Below, one piece after another: positions 33,021-46,419 of a DNA stretch of 64,000 nt. The DNA is taken from positions 5,369,501 to 5,433,500 of the forward strand of contig CM076142.1 in assembly GCA_038025085.1 (NCBI GenBank), in the 5' to 3' direction. Numbering within the stretch: the first letter of the stretch is position 1; the number at the start of each line of letters is the position of its first letter. The notes beneath the pieces are model-generated. The model saw nothing but the letters and a program-made list of their open reading frames with translations, searched no databases and was not told the origin of the DNA. This DNA is from Tetragonia tetragonoides (Eukaryota; Streptophyta; Magnoliopsida; Caryophyllales; Aizoaceae). The position numbers were made by a program, and so were the translations under genes.

Positions 33021-34294
33021 AGTATTATGGCAAACTTTTTGGGAAGTATAGTAAACTGTAGTGTTTCTTATGTTGTTAGGTCTCTAAATTGTTGCAAACA
33101 TGCATTTGCTCTGCCTTTCTTTAATGAGGGACTTTAAAGCTATTGTCCTTCGTTGGAGAAAGCTGTTGAAGTTGTGGGTAATAGTTTATGTAAGAAGTGG
33201 TTTGTTCCTGTTTGAAGCAAGCACAACAATGAATTGTCTTAACTTTTGGAGTTTGTAATAAATAAGTAAAAATGAGCTTTCTTGGAATTCCATGGTTGTA
33301 CACGCTTTTGTTAGAATTGTTACAATTTACTTTCCTACCCATTTGTAGTAGGGGAAAACTATATGATAGAAGACAAAAATCGTAAAACATTTGTAAGATC
33401 ACTCATGTCTTGATCATTGCATTATTGGTCGATATCATAAAATGACGAAGGAGTGATGCTCACCCAAACCACAGGCAAAGGAAGAGACACTAGACACATG
33501 TCCTAAACGACTATCCTCTTCCTTATTTAGGTCAAGCCTAATTTTCCGCTCATCTCTCTAATGAATCTCACATGAAAAATGGGATTTTTAAATAAAAGTC
33601 CGAGTGTCTATATCAAACACAACACACTAAATGACCTCTACATTTTTGGTAATAGTTTGCTAGACATCGAGAATCTATGTTGGTTACCTCTACCGAAAAC
33701 GAGTTAAAAATGATATAACCAAACTATACATGAATATTAGATGTGCAATCTTTTATGCCTTTAGAATAAAACATTTCCTTGAAATAAGCATAGTACTAAT
33801 TCTACCTTATTGGTTATTTGTAAAGTTTGTTATCAACATTCATTGAGTTTATGAGCATTCATGAACTTGTGAAGTACCAAGGTCGAGGGTTCAAATCTCA
33901 TCTTGGGCATAGAGTAGTTTTAAATTTTTTGGTCAGATGTCTCATCCTTTGAAATGCCTACAAGCCAGCGCAAGGAAATAGCCACGGTAATCGATGGTGG
34001 GTCGGTGGATACCATTGATTCTGAAAAAGAAAAAAAAAACTTGTGAAGCGGATGTTGGTTTGGCAAGATGGAATTTGGTGACCCATTTCACCTAACTTGG
34101 CTTGGTTCTCTCCCAAGAGCGTAAGCCCAAAAGAAGCCCAACAATGTAGTTAAATGGGTTTGGATTTTTCATGGACTTTCACTCAACCTGAAGCCTGAAA
34201 AAAGCCCACAATTTATTGTACATTCAAAATAAACAAAATAAATAAATAGCTTTATTTTGCCGGTGATAATAATATTTGGGGAGCTCCAACAAAA
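33021..34294. promoter_or_regulatory. Divergent intergenic region between thioesterase and mini-RNase III genes
   Basis: 1.27 kb between two head-to-head starts. It contains a SINE at 33875-34037, about 260 bp upstream of the RNase ATG. No other gene was recognised. Confidence 0.55.
33875..34037 (+). mobile_element. tRNA-derived SINE with 11-bp target duplication
   Basis: AACTTGTGAAG occurs at 33864-33874 and again at 34038-34048, directly bounding the element. The body contains a B-box-like GGTCGAGGGTTCAAATCTC, the 3' core ACAAGCCAGCGCAAGG...GGTGGATACCATTG, and an A-rich tail. No clear A box is present, so this copy is probably 5'-truncated. The fragment at 13262-13332 is the same family. 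Confidence 0.87.
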
Positions 34295-37200
34295 ATGGCG
34301 TTAGCAACCACCAGAATAACTCCAGTGAGAGCTTCATGGGACACCCAGGAACGGCTACCTTACAACCGCAACGCCCCTCGCAAAATTAAAAAACCAGACT
34401 CAATTTCTCTCTCCTCAACTTCAACCTCAACCTCTCAGAGCAAGCAAAGCTCCACTTTACAAATTGATGTTGATGGGCTCCTTAAGTTAAATGCTATAAG
34501 CCCTCGTCAAGGTACCAAACCCCTTCATTATGTTCAATTTAGTTTCCAATTTATTTAAATTGCTTAATTTGTTGCTGAATTACTACTTTGCTGTTTTTGG
34601 TGAACTGGGTTGATGCTTTTTTCATCTGGGTTTGGATAATTTTTATGCGTGTGACATGTCTTTGAAATTCTGATGATAATGATATAAACAAAAGTATTAT
34701 TTTGTGAATTTGGGGTTAAATTTTATTAGTTGTACTTTTTTTTCTTCTTAATTCAGCTCTCAGCTGGTAGTAGGATATCAATATTGGTCTGGGTAACTAA
34801 TTTCGATATACAGTATGTTGTAGGATTTCTACTAGTAAAGATAATGGAACTATGTTGCTTTGGGGTTTGGTTTGGCTTGTTTCTTATGTACTATGATTAT
34901 CTTGTGGGTAAAAATGATTTTTTCGATTTTGTTTGGTTATGATTGAATGTATATTTTAGGATTTTGATGATAATGATGTTACCATGATGCTGTTTTTATG
35001 GAAGGCAGATGATTGGCCTTCTTGTTCTTTTCTTTTTGTAAAATGTGTGTGTTCTGAAGTTGAACGTTGCTCGTTAGGAATTTCATCTTTAAGCTAAATT
35101 CTAAGTTAATTTTGTTATTCTCAAATTGTTTGGGGTTAAAAAATAAACAGTGAATTCGGAGGAGCAAACTTACTTGGGTTTTGAGAGGTGGTTGCCAAGC
35201 CCACCTAAGGTGGAGAAGCCTCGGTCTTCACACAATGCAGCTGCTTTGGCATATATCGGAGATTGTATATTTGAGGTATGTGTTTGTTCTGTTTTGCTTC
35301 GATATCATTGTCCTTCAATCAGTAGGAATGTGCTGTTTCTAATCATTGTGGGAGTGGTACATATTCGAGGGACATGTTTGCTTTCCATGAAATTAGCTGT
35401 TGATGGACAAATGGCGTACGAAGGGTTTATGGTGTAGAGTATTTCAAATAGTGCAATCCATAGTGCACTTTTGGTCCCTTAGACCAAGAACTGATACATA
35501 TTTATATGAACGATATAGGAGAATTCTTTATGATGAGCATTAGTTTTGTGGGGCAGGTAATATTGGAAGACCATAGTGTGAGAATCATATTATCATTAGT
35601 TTTTTGTTTGCATAACGTGAGTGTTTAGGCTTCACCTGACTAATCCCACTGGTTAACGGGCAGAAAAACCTTCGGTGGTCTGAAGGCGGTTATTATTTGT
35701 GGCTATGCCACAAATGAACGTTTTGGTGCATACCTTAACCTCACTTTTGAATAGATGACTGGCTCTATTGGCCACATCTGCTTCTATTAGAATTTTCTTG
35801 CACTAAATAGCCAAAAACCTCTGTTGTTTGCACTTACATGTCATCAATAACTGTTTATTGACATGTGCAGTTGTATGCTCGAAGGCACTTTTTGGCACCT
35901 GCGCTAAATGTTGAAGAGTACAATGACCGTGTGATGGCAGTGGTTCGTTGTGAGGCGCAGGTCTGTTATTGTTACCTTATGATATTGAATCTCTTATTTT
36001 TATGTACTTGTTTCATATGAACAGTAAAGAAACTGGCTATCTTTGGACTTGATAATGCTGGCTGTCAAAGTTCTTGTCATTTGGAATTTATTTTCACCTA
36101 TGAGGCTTCTTAAGCTGGACCCAGAAGATAGCAAAAGATGTCGATTAATTAGTGATGCATCTCATGCATGTAAGGGAAAACATTAAAGGTTATAGAGAGT
36201 TATGTACAAAAAATAAAGGTTATAGAGAGAACTTATATGCGAACATAAAGTTTATAAAGAGAACTATGTTGCCTCATACATAGTGATCCAATTACATCCT
36301 AATTCCTAGGAGATACCATATTTCTAAATCATAAGAAACACCTTTGATGTCTTCTCACTCCCTTGCTATTTGCACGCCATATACATGATAAGGTGCATGT
36401 AAGCATCTTTTCTGGAGTGGTTGACACTGTTATGGCATGGGCCAAATTTAACCGGTTAATTACGTCATTCTTTCTCTATTATATTAGTTCTCTCTTTCTC
36501 AGTTTCATAAGAGAGTCAAAGTTCCAAAATAGTAGCAATCACCTTTTCTCTCTTCTGACACCTTTCTTACTTGTCTCCCAAAGTAAATTGAAATTCCACA
36601 CAATATCTATTATGCTTAACTCAAAACAGAGTTTGCTCTTTGACCATTTATGTGTTTTTTAGAACCTGGAATGGAGACTAAAAGCTATCTTAAGTTATAA
36701 CTTGAAATTCTTGATCAATATAGTAATGATTGTGATTGTCATTTGTTTGCCAGTTGTGATCAACAGATTTATCGTTTGAACAGTCTTAGAAAGAGGAAAG
36801 AAGCTAGAGTAAGCATTAATGATATAGTCGGTGCATCATTTGACTTTGGGAGATAGGAAAGAAAGGTGTGATTATTAGATGCTTGTTATTATTATGGAAT
36901 TGTGTCTCGTGTATGAAACTAGATAGAGAATTTATATAATGGGGAAATGAAAATTAATTAATCATTTAAATTCAGCTCATGCCATAACAATGTTATCCCA
37001 CATTCCCACTTCATAAAAGTTTCCAGACACGCCATTTTATGTACATGGTAAATGGCAAAGGTGTGAGAACTTGAGAAGAAATTGAAGGTGCTTGTTACCG
37101 TTCTGTAATTTTATCTCCTAGGATGTGATGGAATTGCTATGTTTGAGGCAAGATAAGTTCTCTCTGTAACCTTTATTGCAAGTGCAACCAATAGAGGTTG

Positions 37201-39931
37201 AGGCAACATGTAGGTCTTTAAAGAGAGGACTTATGAGGCTATTATGTCATTAAATGTCTTTTCATTTAAGAGTTTCCTGCTGCTAAATGCCCTTATGTGT
37301 GGGATGTTTAAAGTGGCCTATAATTTGAGTATTTATTTTTGTGAGGAATAAAACTGTGGTGTACTCTATTTATCGGCCCTCTAACCTAACTCTAAAACTC
37401 TTGTTGCTTCTGTTTTGTTCTTTTACTTTGGGATGGGGAAGTGGGGGTGGAGTTTGGGAAAAGGTGAAAAATTGGTTATGTTTAAGACACGTCATTGTGA
37501 AATGAAGATTGTACCCTTAGTCACTCCTCAATGGAAGCTTTTAAAACAACAAAAACTCTTTGTAGACGAGGAGTCGAGGATACAGTAGCAGAACTAAACC
37601 ATGTCATCCGCAGGGTCAAAAGTATAACCTCAGCGCACTTGCCTTTTGTCTGTTTATGCGATTCTAGATAGCTCTGATGTCGAGAACAGTACTGGGGATA
37701 GGGTTTTCATCTGTCTGGCTGAGCATTCTCTTTAAAAATAATTTTTGTTTGATAGTTGATAACTTGATACTATAGATGGTCCGGAGGAGGTAGCTAACCA
37801 GGTCATATATTGTATGGCCCTTTATACATTTCTAATCCTGCTCTCTAAATATTCTTATAATACGAAATAAATACACCCCCTGCCAATATAAGGATGTGCA
37901 GAGGGTATTTTAATTCAAAATGGATTCATGAGTCATAAAATATAGTTGTAATTCCCCTGTATCTCCCAATCATATGCTCTGAAAGAAAGCTGAATCGTCT
38001 AAGATTAAACGGACTAACAGAAGACAAATCTTTTCTAGGATCCACCTGTTCTCATTCTTCCTCACTGAATGGGTAATATTTCCGTATGCTAAATCCAGTA
38101 GCATATCAAAATCAGAGTTGACTATTTTCCTTACGCTTAAAGGGGAATTACCCCTTTACCAGAATTCTTCAGTGTAAATATACAACATTGGTTTCTAGCA
38201 CCATTGTTTCAAAAAGTTACATTTACTGCGCTTATACATCTAGATAAAGATCTGATCATTCTTATCACTTTGTGCTGCGTTTCAGGATGCACTGCTTCAG
38301 AAACTTCTTAAAGAGAATTTTTTGTCAGGAGAAGAAAGGTACTCTGTCATTCTCTTCGAACTTTCCAATCCATGAAATGATGAAAGATAATTAGTAATTG
38401 TCATCTATATTGCTGTTAGTCATACTGTGCTGAATCTTGTGCTTATTGTTTTCCTAATTTTATATCAACGAACTCTTCTTTCCCATCCATTAGGGACTGG
38501 GGTGCTTTAAAGTACTCCTTTCCTGACAGTAATTTGATGGATGTCTGCCGTAGATAGCTGATTTATTTTTCTTCTTTTATCTACGATCATAATGGTGTTA
38601 TATGTAATGTTGAGTTTCATGTCCACTAATATTCCTTCTTACTCTTCGTATTTGACTTCAGGGACATTCTTCGATGGGGAAAGAACATTACTTCATCTAA
38701 AACACGGACTACGAAACGTGCTGGTGTTGCAGTTTATAATAGAGCTTCCTCTTTGGAAACACTGGTCAGTTACTAGACATCAAGTTTTGACTTCATGTAG
38801 CAAAAACTTAGTGTGTTTATGCAATTCTGGATTCTTTTATTTTCTGACTCTGTCCTACATGAAGAAAACGATAGAGAAAGATGAAGGCATACATGCAAGT
38901 TGTAGGACACAGTTATTTTATCCGTAAGCTGACCTTAGCTCAAATTGGATTGCTTACTCCAGAAAAGAAATACTAATCTATCATAATACACACACGTGAA
39001 AATAGTTCACCCTGAAGGCTTACTTTTTGCATAAAACTTTGTTAGGGAGATTGGTGCATAGCTCGTTGACAGTTGAGACAGTTCTTAGGAAGAAAATAAA
39101 TAAATAGTCTGGACTTTGGACCAACTAATGAGATAGATGCGGCAAAATATCAGGTTGAAAAATGATTTGGGCTGAAAATTGTTCCTGGCACATATTGATA
39201 GTGGGAGCAACCCTATTATCTTATTCCTTGTTCATGTTATTTTTTTTAAAACACGGTGGTTGGCTGGCCTTTTAGGTATGTATAGTATTGGTAGTTTGGT
39301 ATCTCTGTTTGCACTCCAGTTGTGATAGATCTTCTAAAGTAATTCTCGATCATGAATAAAAGATATATTGTTGGACAAACCACTTATAAAAACGCAAGAT
39401 GGACTCGCAGCCATAAAGAGCAGAAAAGTAGTACTGAACTCTTTTCAGCTCAACCATGTAATGCAATCCTGCTTGCAAGTGTTTGGAATTGCAAATTGAA
39501 TCACAAAATGTGAGAATTTATCGTAACTCTTAAATGGTGACTCTGATTCTTTGATTATCATGTAACTTAGTCGTGTTATTGATGCGTTGAGGATTCTTTT
39601 ATAGATTGGTTACCTTTACCTCACCAACCCAAATCGCTTGGAGGAGATGATGTCAAGATTGGGATTCTCAATCGGTGTTTCAAACCAATCGATTCTTGAG
39701 GATCTAAATGGTAAGCTAACAGCTGTACATTCTTCAGTTTACTTGTATTCAATTGGCATTTCCTTCATAAGTGTGCTCCTTTTTTATGTTCACGAGTGAC
39801 AGTAAATGTAATATTGCATTTGACTGCTCATTTGGTTTTTTAACTCTTGTCCGTAATTGTACTTCTTGACAGTGGAGTTGCAAAACATGAAGCAAAAGAG
39901 ACCAATAGATAAGGTGCCTATTCTAAACTGA
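34295..39931 (+). CDS. Chloroplast mini-ribonuclease III (Mini-III)
   Basis: Seven exons, 34295-34511, 35151-35275, 35871-35960, 38286-38338, 38662-38764, 39605-39710 and 39873-39931, give 250 aa. The N-terminus (about residues 1-55) is rich in Ser/Thr/Arg and lacks acidic residues at first, fitting a plastid transit peptide. The RNase III catalytic domain contains AALAYIGDCIFELYAR (Asp110) and the second acidic site in RASSLETLIGYLYL (E194), with LNVEEYNDRVMAVVRCEAQDALLQ between; no dsRNA-binding domain follows, which defines Mini-III. Arabidopsis RNC3/RNC4 of this family trim 23S rRNA and degrade introns in plastids; which of the two is unclear. A LINE sits antisense about 300 bp after the stop. 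Confidence 0.9.
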
Positions 39932-40226
39932 TCAGAAATATCGTCAAGCATGGTCGCTTACTCGCCTGGAAGGCTGGAAATGAGTACGAGACTGAAGAGA
40001 GAATCAGCTCGACGATGAACAGAGCTGATTTATTGAAATTCAGTTTGAAAATGGTTGAGGACAAGTTTGGCTCTCTTAAGCCTTAACAGTTATCATCAGC
40101 AAATACTCTGTGTTATTAGACAGCAGCCAGGAGTTTCAGATATCACACGAGGGAGTAAATGATAGGTTTGCATAATCTGTAAATTAAGTGAATAGTTTTG
40201 GTCTTCGGATATAATAAACAGGTATT

Positions 40227-40731
40227 ATTTTTTTTTGATAATTAAACTTATTTTATAGATAAGCAAAAGGAGCCGAAGCTCAAAAGACATAGAGTAACTC
40301 CAAACATCCAAGTTTTTGTCTATGTAGCCAATTGCACCATAATCTGTAAACTTGTGTTGAGATGGGTCTCCCTGACTCGTCTATTATCTATGTCCATGGG
40401 CGAAAAATCAACAAAGAGGGTCGTGATACCCCCAAAAGCATCACTTTTGTTACCTCTACTTTGCCCATTCTGAAAACTCCCGGTTGAATTCGATTGCCTC
40501 CACTCTCTGTTGAATCTATCTTCCCTACTCTCTGGTCTTGCTCTTCTTCTTAGCACCACCTGCCAATCGCCACCCCGATCAAGCGGCTCGATCCAATTTG
40601 GGGCTGCGAATCTGTACCTTCGATCCCCCGATCTCCCTCTTCTCTCTCTTTCTCCCTCTCTCATCCTACCACCAGCAAAGCAAAAAGGGCGAAATTGAGA
40701 ACAAAACAGGCTAGAAAAGGGTGGAGACGGT
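40227..40731 (-). mobile_element. Internally deleted LINE (non-LTR retrotransposon) with 13-bp target duplication
   Basis: ATAAACAGGTATT occurs at 40214-40226 and 40732-40744. On the minus strand the insert starts with a Arg/Glu-rich frame (MREGERERRGRSGD, 40664 down to 40320) that reaches TTLFVDFSPMDID, similar to the start of the RRM of plant L1 ORF1, then passes to a LINE-like tail ending AAGTTTAATTATCAAAAAAA. Endonuclease and reverse transcriptase are missing. Confidence 0.85.
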
Positions 40732-40744
40732 ATAAACAGGTATT

Positions 40745-43700
40745 CCCATGGAAAACTGTAGTATTTTGTGGCCTACGAATTTCGTACTCATTATAAGTTT
40801 TAAAGTACCTTTAAATATATCAATATTTAATAAATTGTCTTGATTTATCTTGCATTGAGTGTAAATTACATTGACGTATACTGAGGTTGGGCGAAATTGC
40901 AGAAAGGTATACCCACATTTGATTAAAGATTGTTATCACTAGTCCGTATTAGCATGAATGTAATACTTTCCCTTATCTTTTAGGAGCTGATATACTGTCC
41001 ACATCAACTGCAAAACAATTAATTAATTTAAGTATTGGCAAGTTTTTGCTAGTCACTAGGCCTTTATCCATTGCAAACTTATCAACTTATCATCCTAAAC
41101 GTTCCCTTGAGTGATGAGTCTATCTAAAAAGATATCTAAAAGCTACTAGAAGAGTGAAATTCTGAGTTGGGGCAATTGCTCTATAGAATGTATATTCACT
41201 CTCTAATTATACTCCGAAATGCTTAGGTTAACTTAGTTATATTTCCTTTTTTTTTATCTTTAGCTACATGATTGTTGTATACATTTTCAAAATTTCGCCA
41301 TGGTTTTAACAAGAAAGAGTAAAAAAAAAAAACGCATATACATCGACATTAACATAATTCCAATTTCTTCAAAAAAGTATTATAATAAGGATAACTAAGA
41401 TATAAAACATTAACCTCTTATAAACAGACGTATAGCCCATTTAAAACCATAAGTTTTGGAAGTAGAAGTTGTCCAACAAAATTACAGCTACAACTACAAC
41501 TACAACGAAACAAACACTCTGTAATTCTCACAACTATCATTAACTAATTATGAGGCATGCAATATTAGTTGAGATAAGGCAAATTAAGATGCACTTTTTG
41601 GGAGACCCTTTTCTTTTTGGATAATGTGGATCCAACCAAGTCAGGTATTTTAGATAGGTATGCATATCATAGGGGGAGATTTATGATCTACTTTTCAATA
41701 TTAGAGAAATGTCATCCTCAAAATGATATTGAATATATTTATTGATACCACTTTTCCCCTCTTCACAAGTTACAACTACAGGAACATGGCTTTTGCATGA
41801 CCACAATGAGCCAAGGATCTTATAGGGCCTGTCCCTTTCCCTTCAAACAGTCTTTTAGTGATGAACTAATGATAGATACTTTAGTTGTTTTCTTGATATT
41901 TTACTGGAAGGAATTAAAGCCCTTCTTTTTCAAAATGACATTACAAAGATATTCCAAATTTACACATTTCCAGTTCAAGTGAGTAACATCCTAACATATA
42001 AATATAGTAAGTTTTATGTGAGACCAACTTATAAAAAAATGGAATCACTATTTAGAATTATAGTCATTGGAGTCACTTATTTTGAGCAGTTCCTTATTTT
42101 GAGCAGTCTCTTATTTCATTAAAAAATGATTATCATTTCACTAAAAGTTACGTTAATACCGTCTCAACACAAGTTTTTGTGTAGCATCAATTATCAAAAA
42201 AGCATAAAAAAGAAGAAGAAGAATCAGCTCTGTTGCTGACAATGAATGAGATGCATGTTGGATTTGTAAAAACTTCTAATGGATATGGTTAAGGAAGGAC
42301 TAGGATAGTGGGAATGTATGGGCCCATCAACTATTCTTAGCCCAATACAAAAACAAGTAGTTGGGCCCTTTTATGTATATCTTTCTGAAAGCAAATTCGG
42401 TGGTTGAGCCGGTGGTCCCTGGAGGAGGCTTGTATTGGACCATTGTGTCTGAAGGCCTGACCCACGGCTTTTAATAGAAAGTATTTGAGAGATATTTTTT
42501 GTTGAAAAAAATAAAATTTGAATTAAATTTTTATAAGACGGTCATTTTATAATTTTCGATAAGACAATGAATCACTTTTTAGCGATATAAGAATTAGTGG
42601 TATTCATAATAAGTGACTGTTACATTTCTAAACAATGAGATCCCGTTTTATTTACTGTGAATAATTGTTCTCACACAAAATTTAAAATACAACAATTTAA
42701 ATAACAATACCTTTATATAATGGGCTCAAAGTGATCTCTAGAATTTAAAGGAGACTTTACAAGTAGGAAATGTAGGGAAGGAAGCATGAGGCATAAACTG
42801 CTAAAATGGATATATAGCCCACACGATCTAATAACCTGAAGGATGATGTCTATGGGATAATCAATCACACAATTGTATATGTGGCATACTCATCAATATT
42901 ATTGCTGGATAAGCTCTAGGGGGGGCTCTCTGCTTTATTATATTGTATATTTTGATATGAATATATGATGTGATTATATTCTATTCACTATCGATTTTTT
43001 TTTTTTTTTTTGTTCATGAGAATTTGCTTTTATGATTCACTTGTGTGCCCTTTTGATCAATACCACAGGAGGAGTACATGATAAACATAACCAGAGTTTA
43101 TGACTTGGGAAAGTGCGTTGGAAATTTATACGTCTTGAGTTAGAGAAGACTACGTAACCGCACGCATTAAAGAAAAAGAAGAGAATGTTACGTATACACA
43201 TCGTGTATATATATAAACCAAATTTTCCATTTTTATTTCACTCTCTGATATGTGTCCTAGCATCAAACATCATGCTCCGAGTATTGACTTTTGAGCTGCT
43301 CTCCCTTCCCTTATGGGCATATATACATGAATATTAGAAATGGCCCAAGGAAGATTGAGGAAATAGAGAAAGCTTATAGAAGCATCTTGCATTTGACATT
43401 TGACATTTGACATCCACTTATATATGGCATGGGCTTAATTTATAGTATTCTGCTAATTGCCTAAAACCTTTATCATTCAAAAGCACCATTTCCTCATTAC
43501 ACGGCCACAAATCCCCTCCATGTCTTCTTAAAGATACTGAAACATAAATGCTTTTTTGTCACAAAACCTTCATTTTTTCGTTTCTTAGCTAGCTTGTTCT
43601 TCCAAATCCCAATATAGATCTTTGAACACAAACTTCTATACATAATGATAGACGTACTTCAGGTTTCTTTTTTTTTTTTTTTTTTTTTTTTTGAAATTTG

Positions 43701-44690
43701 TAGTTTTATTATTTGGTAAAGTCCGGTCCATGGACCATGGTTGATTATACTCCATACAAGAGTATGTATTCGTTATATGAAGATCGATTGATAAGTTGAT
43801 TTCATCCCTAGGTTAGCAACTTATATTACCTACGGAGTATTAGAATATTTAATAAAAAAAATCCACAACACAGGATCGATCAAACATTCTCCTCACGTAT
43901 TCATCGTCTATTCATCTTCCAAGAGTAGTTATTGTTGAGAAATAATTATGCCCACAACATCCATGACATATTTGGGATTTCATGCATATTATAGGAAAGA
44001 AAAGACGCACACGCCTTGTAAGTTACTCCTATTCATCACAGCCGCGCCTAACCCATTCAATTAGTTGCCAAAGACAAACAAACTCTTGGGAGATAATAAT
44101 CTTACATCATTTGGTCCTTCCTTGTGGGACAAGTAATTATTGTCTATTTCATACCAAAAGTTGGATCCTTTCAATAATCCTTATGAAACTCATTATGATG
44201 CTCCCAGTTGATAGTCAAAAAGATGAAATGAATCAAGGATATCTTCACATGCATATGATTAACTCAAAAAGCCTGTAAATATTGAAATTTTACTGTAAGA
44301 AATTGTGCATGCTCATTATGGGTAAGTTGATTAATCAAAAGCACACTCAGAACTATTTATTTGAGTATAACTTTTACTCCACTTGCATATATTTGGTCAT
44401 TTAGATACTTATAAAAGTAGGAAAAAAGACTTAAAAAGAGGGAGGAGTATAGGGAGAAGCTAGCATAATCCCATATAAGACGAGCAGTTTCACTAGATTT
44501 GTTACCCATCGTAGTCTATTGTTGGTCCCCTTCAGCGACAACCGGACAACCCCGTGAGTCTGTGACATAGATAATTAAGGGCGTAGTTGGAATGAGAGTA
44601 ATTTTATTACTTCTTCCTGTGAGGCTTAGTTTTTAACTAGTGTGTATGTCCGTGTAATTCACGAGATATTTTAACTCCTTTTGTTTTTTA
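40745..44690. other. Gene-free interval with decayed repeats
   Basis: AT-rich DNA without a supported gene. It includes a copy of the GAGACCAACTTAT repeat (42016-42182), a related fragment at about 42530-42670, and a long poly(T) run at 43669-43692. The short frame at 43982-44278 has no recognisable domain. Confidence 0.5.
42016..42182 (+). repeat. Dispersed MITE-like repeat, TGTGAGACCAACTTAT family, copy 2
   Basis: It starts TGTGAGACCAACTTATAAA and ends ACCGTCTCAACACAAG followed by TTTTTGTG. The order of words matches 5416-5572. The ends form an imperfect inverted repeat. Confidence 0.55.
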
Positions 44691-44737
44691 TTAAAATTTT
44701 ATGTTTTCTGATAGGTTGTTTCGCTTCTAACAAATCA

Positions 44738-46405
44738 AAGTTCGGAGATCCGGATGACCGTCCCGAGGTATCGGAGGTCCTATAGGGTGACGATAGACCC
44801 CCAGAGAAGTTTAGGCAAAAATGGAAACCGAGCCCCGCGATGGCGAAAATCAAAAGCTAATACATGTTTTTTGGGCTTTCGGGAGGCCCCGTCCTGAACG
44901 AAGGTGGATATTTTTCCACAACATCACACGGGACACCCTTAGGGAACATAAGAGGCTCTCGAGGTCCGTTATCGGGCCCTGATAGGCTTGTAAAGGCTTT
45001 TTTACGGGACTCCAACAATGTAAGGGACAGAACACCGAAAGCATGGGTGGTATTGAAGTTTAGGAATCCGGATGACCTACAAGAGGCAACGAGATTCCTC
45101 AAGGGTCATGATAGACCCCCCATAGAAGTTTGGGCAAAAATGACAACCGTGTCCGGGGGAGCCGAAAACGAAGGCTACAATCCACGTTTTTTGGGCTTCC
45201 GAAAGGCCCCGGAACGAATGTGGAAATTTCGCACTACATCACACAGAACTTCCTTAGGGGACATGGGAGACCCTCGGGGTCGCTTATCCCGTCCCTCATA
45301 GGCTTGGAAGATCGTTTTACGGGACATCAGTGTTAGAGCCATAACACCAAAGGCATTGGTGATAACGAAGTTTGGGTATCCGAATGTCCCTCCTGGGGCA
45401 CTGAGGGTCCTCTAGAGTCTAGGGTCATGTTAGACCCCTCGGAGAAGTTTGGGCAAAAATGACTTCCGGACCCCGAGAAGCCAAAAATGAAGGATATAAT
45501 CCACGTTTTTTGGGCTTCCGGGAGGCCCCAAAACAAAGGTGGATATTTTTGCACCACATCGCACAGAACACCCTTAGGGTACATGGGAGGCCATCGGAGT
45601 CGCTAATCCGATCCCTGATAGGTTTCGAAGGCATTTTACCGGACATTGGTGTTAGAGCCATAACACCAAAGACAATGGTGATATCGAAGTTTGGGACACT
45701 GAAGAACCTCTAGAGACGTGATAGACCCCTCGGAGTAGTTTGGGCAAAAATGACACCCCCAGGAAGCCGAAAACGAAGGCTATAATCCATGTTTTTTGGG
45801 CTTCCGAGAGGCCCCGGAACAAAGGTGGATGTTTTTGCACCTCATCGCACGGAACATCCCTACGGGACATGGGAGGCCATCGAGGTTGCTTATCTGGTCT
45901 TTGATAGACTTGGAAGGGCGTTTTATGAGACATTGTTGTAAGAGTCAAACACCAAAGGCATGGGTGATATCGAAGTTCGGAGATCCGGAAGTCGCTCAAG
46001 GGGCACCGAGGGTACTCTAGGGTCATGATAGACCTCCTAGAAAAGTTTGGGCAAAAATAACATCCGGTCCTGGAAAGCCGAAAACAAAGGCTATAATCCA
46101 CGTTTTTGGGGCTTCCGAGAGGGCACGGAACGAATGTGGATAATTTCGCTACACATTGCACGAAACACCCATAGAAGACATATGAGGTCATCAGGGGCGC
46201 TTATCAAGCCCCTAATAGGTTTGGAAGGGCGTTTTACGAGACTTTGGTGTAAGAGCCGAAACACCAAAAGAATTGGCCGAATGTCCTTCACGGGGCACCG
46301 AGGGTTTTCTAATGTCATGATAGACATCCCTAAAAATTTTGGGACAAAATAATACCTGAGTCCCCAAAAAGCTGAAAATGAAAGTTATAATCCACGTTTT
46401 TATGT
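44738..46405. repeat. Satellite-like tandem array, about 300-bp unit, five to six copies
   Basis: The marker TTTTTGGGCTTCCGAGAGGC and its variants appear at about 44868, 45188, 45508, 45791 and 46103, so units run 283-320 bp. Each also contains TTTGGGCAAAAATGAC, GAAAACGAAGGCTATAATCC, TAGAGCC(A)TAACACCAAAGGCAT and a GGGTCATGATAGACC block. It is more GC-rich than its surroundings. Open frames of 80-180 aa occur on both strands but differ between units and show no domain, so I do not call genes. Confidence 0.9.
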
Positions 46406-46419
46406 AAATTAGACATGTA

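Noticed and set aside
44864..46352. Overlapping frames of 80-180 aa on both strands
   Set aside because: They come from satellite-like units, differ in frame from unit to unit and lack domains or splice signals.
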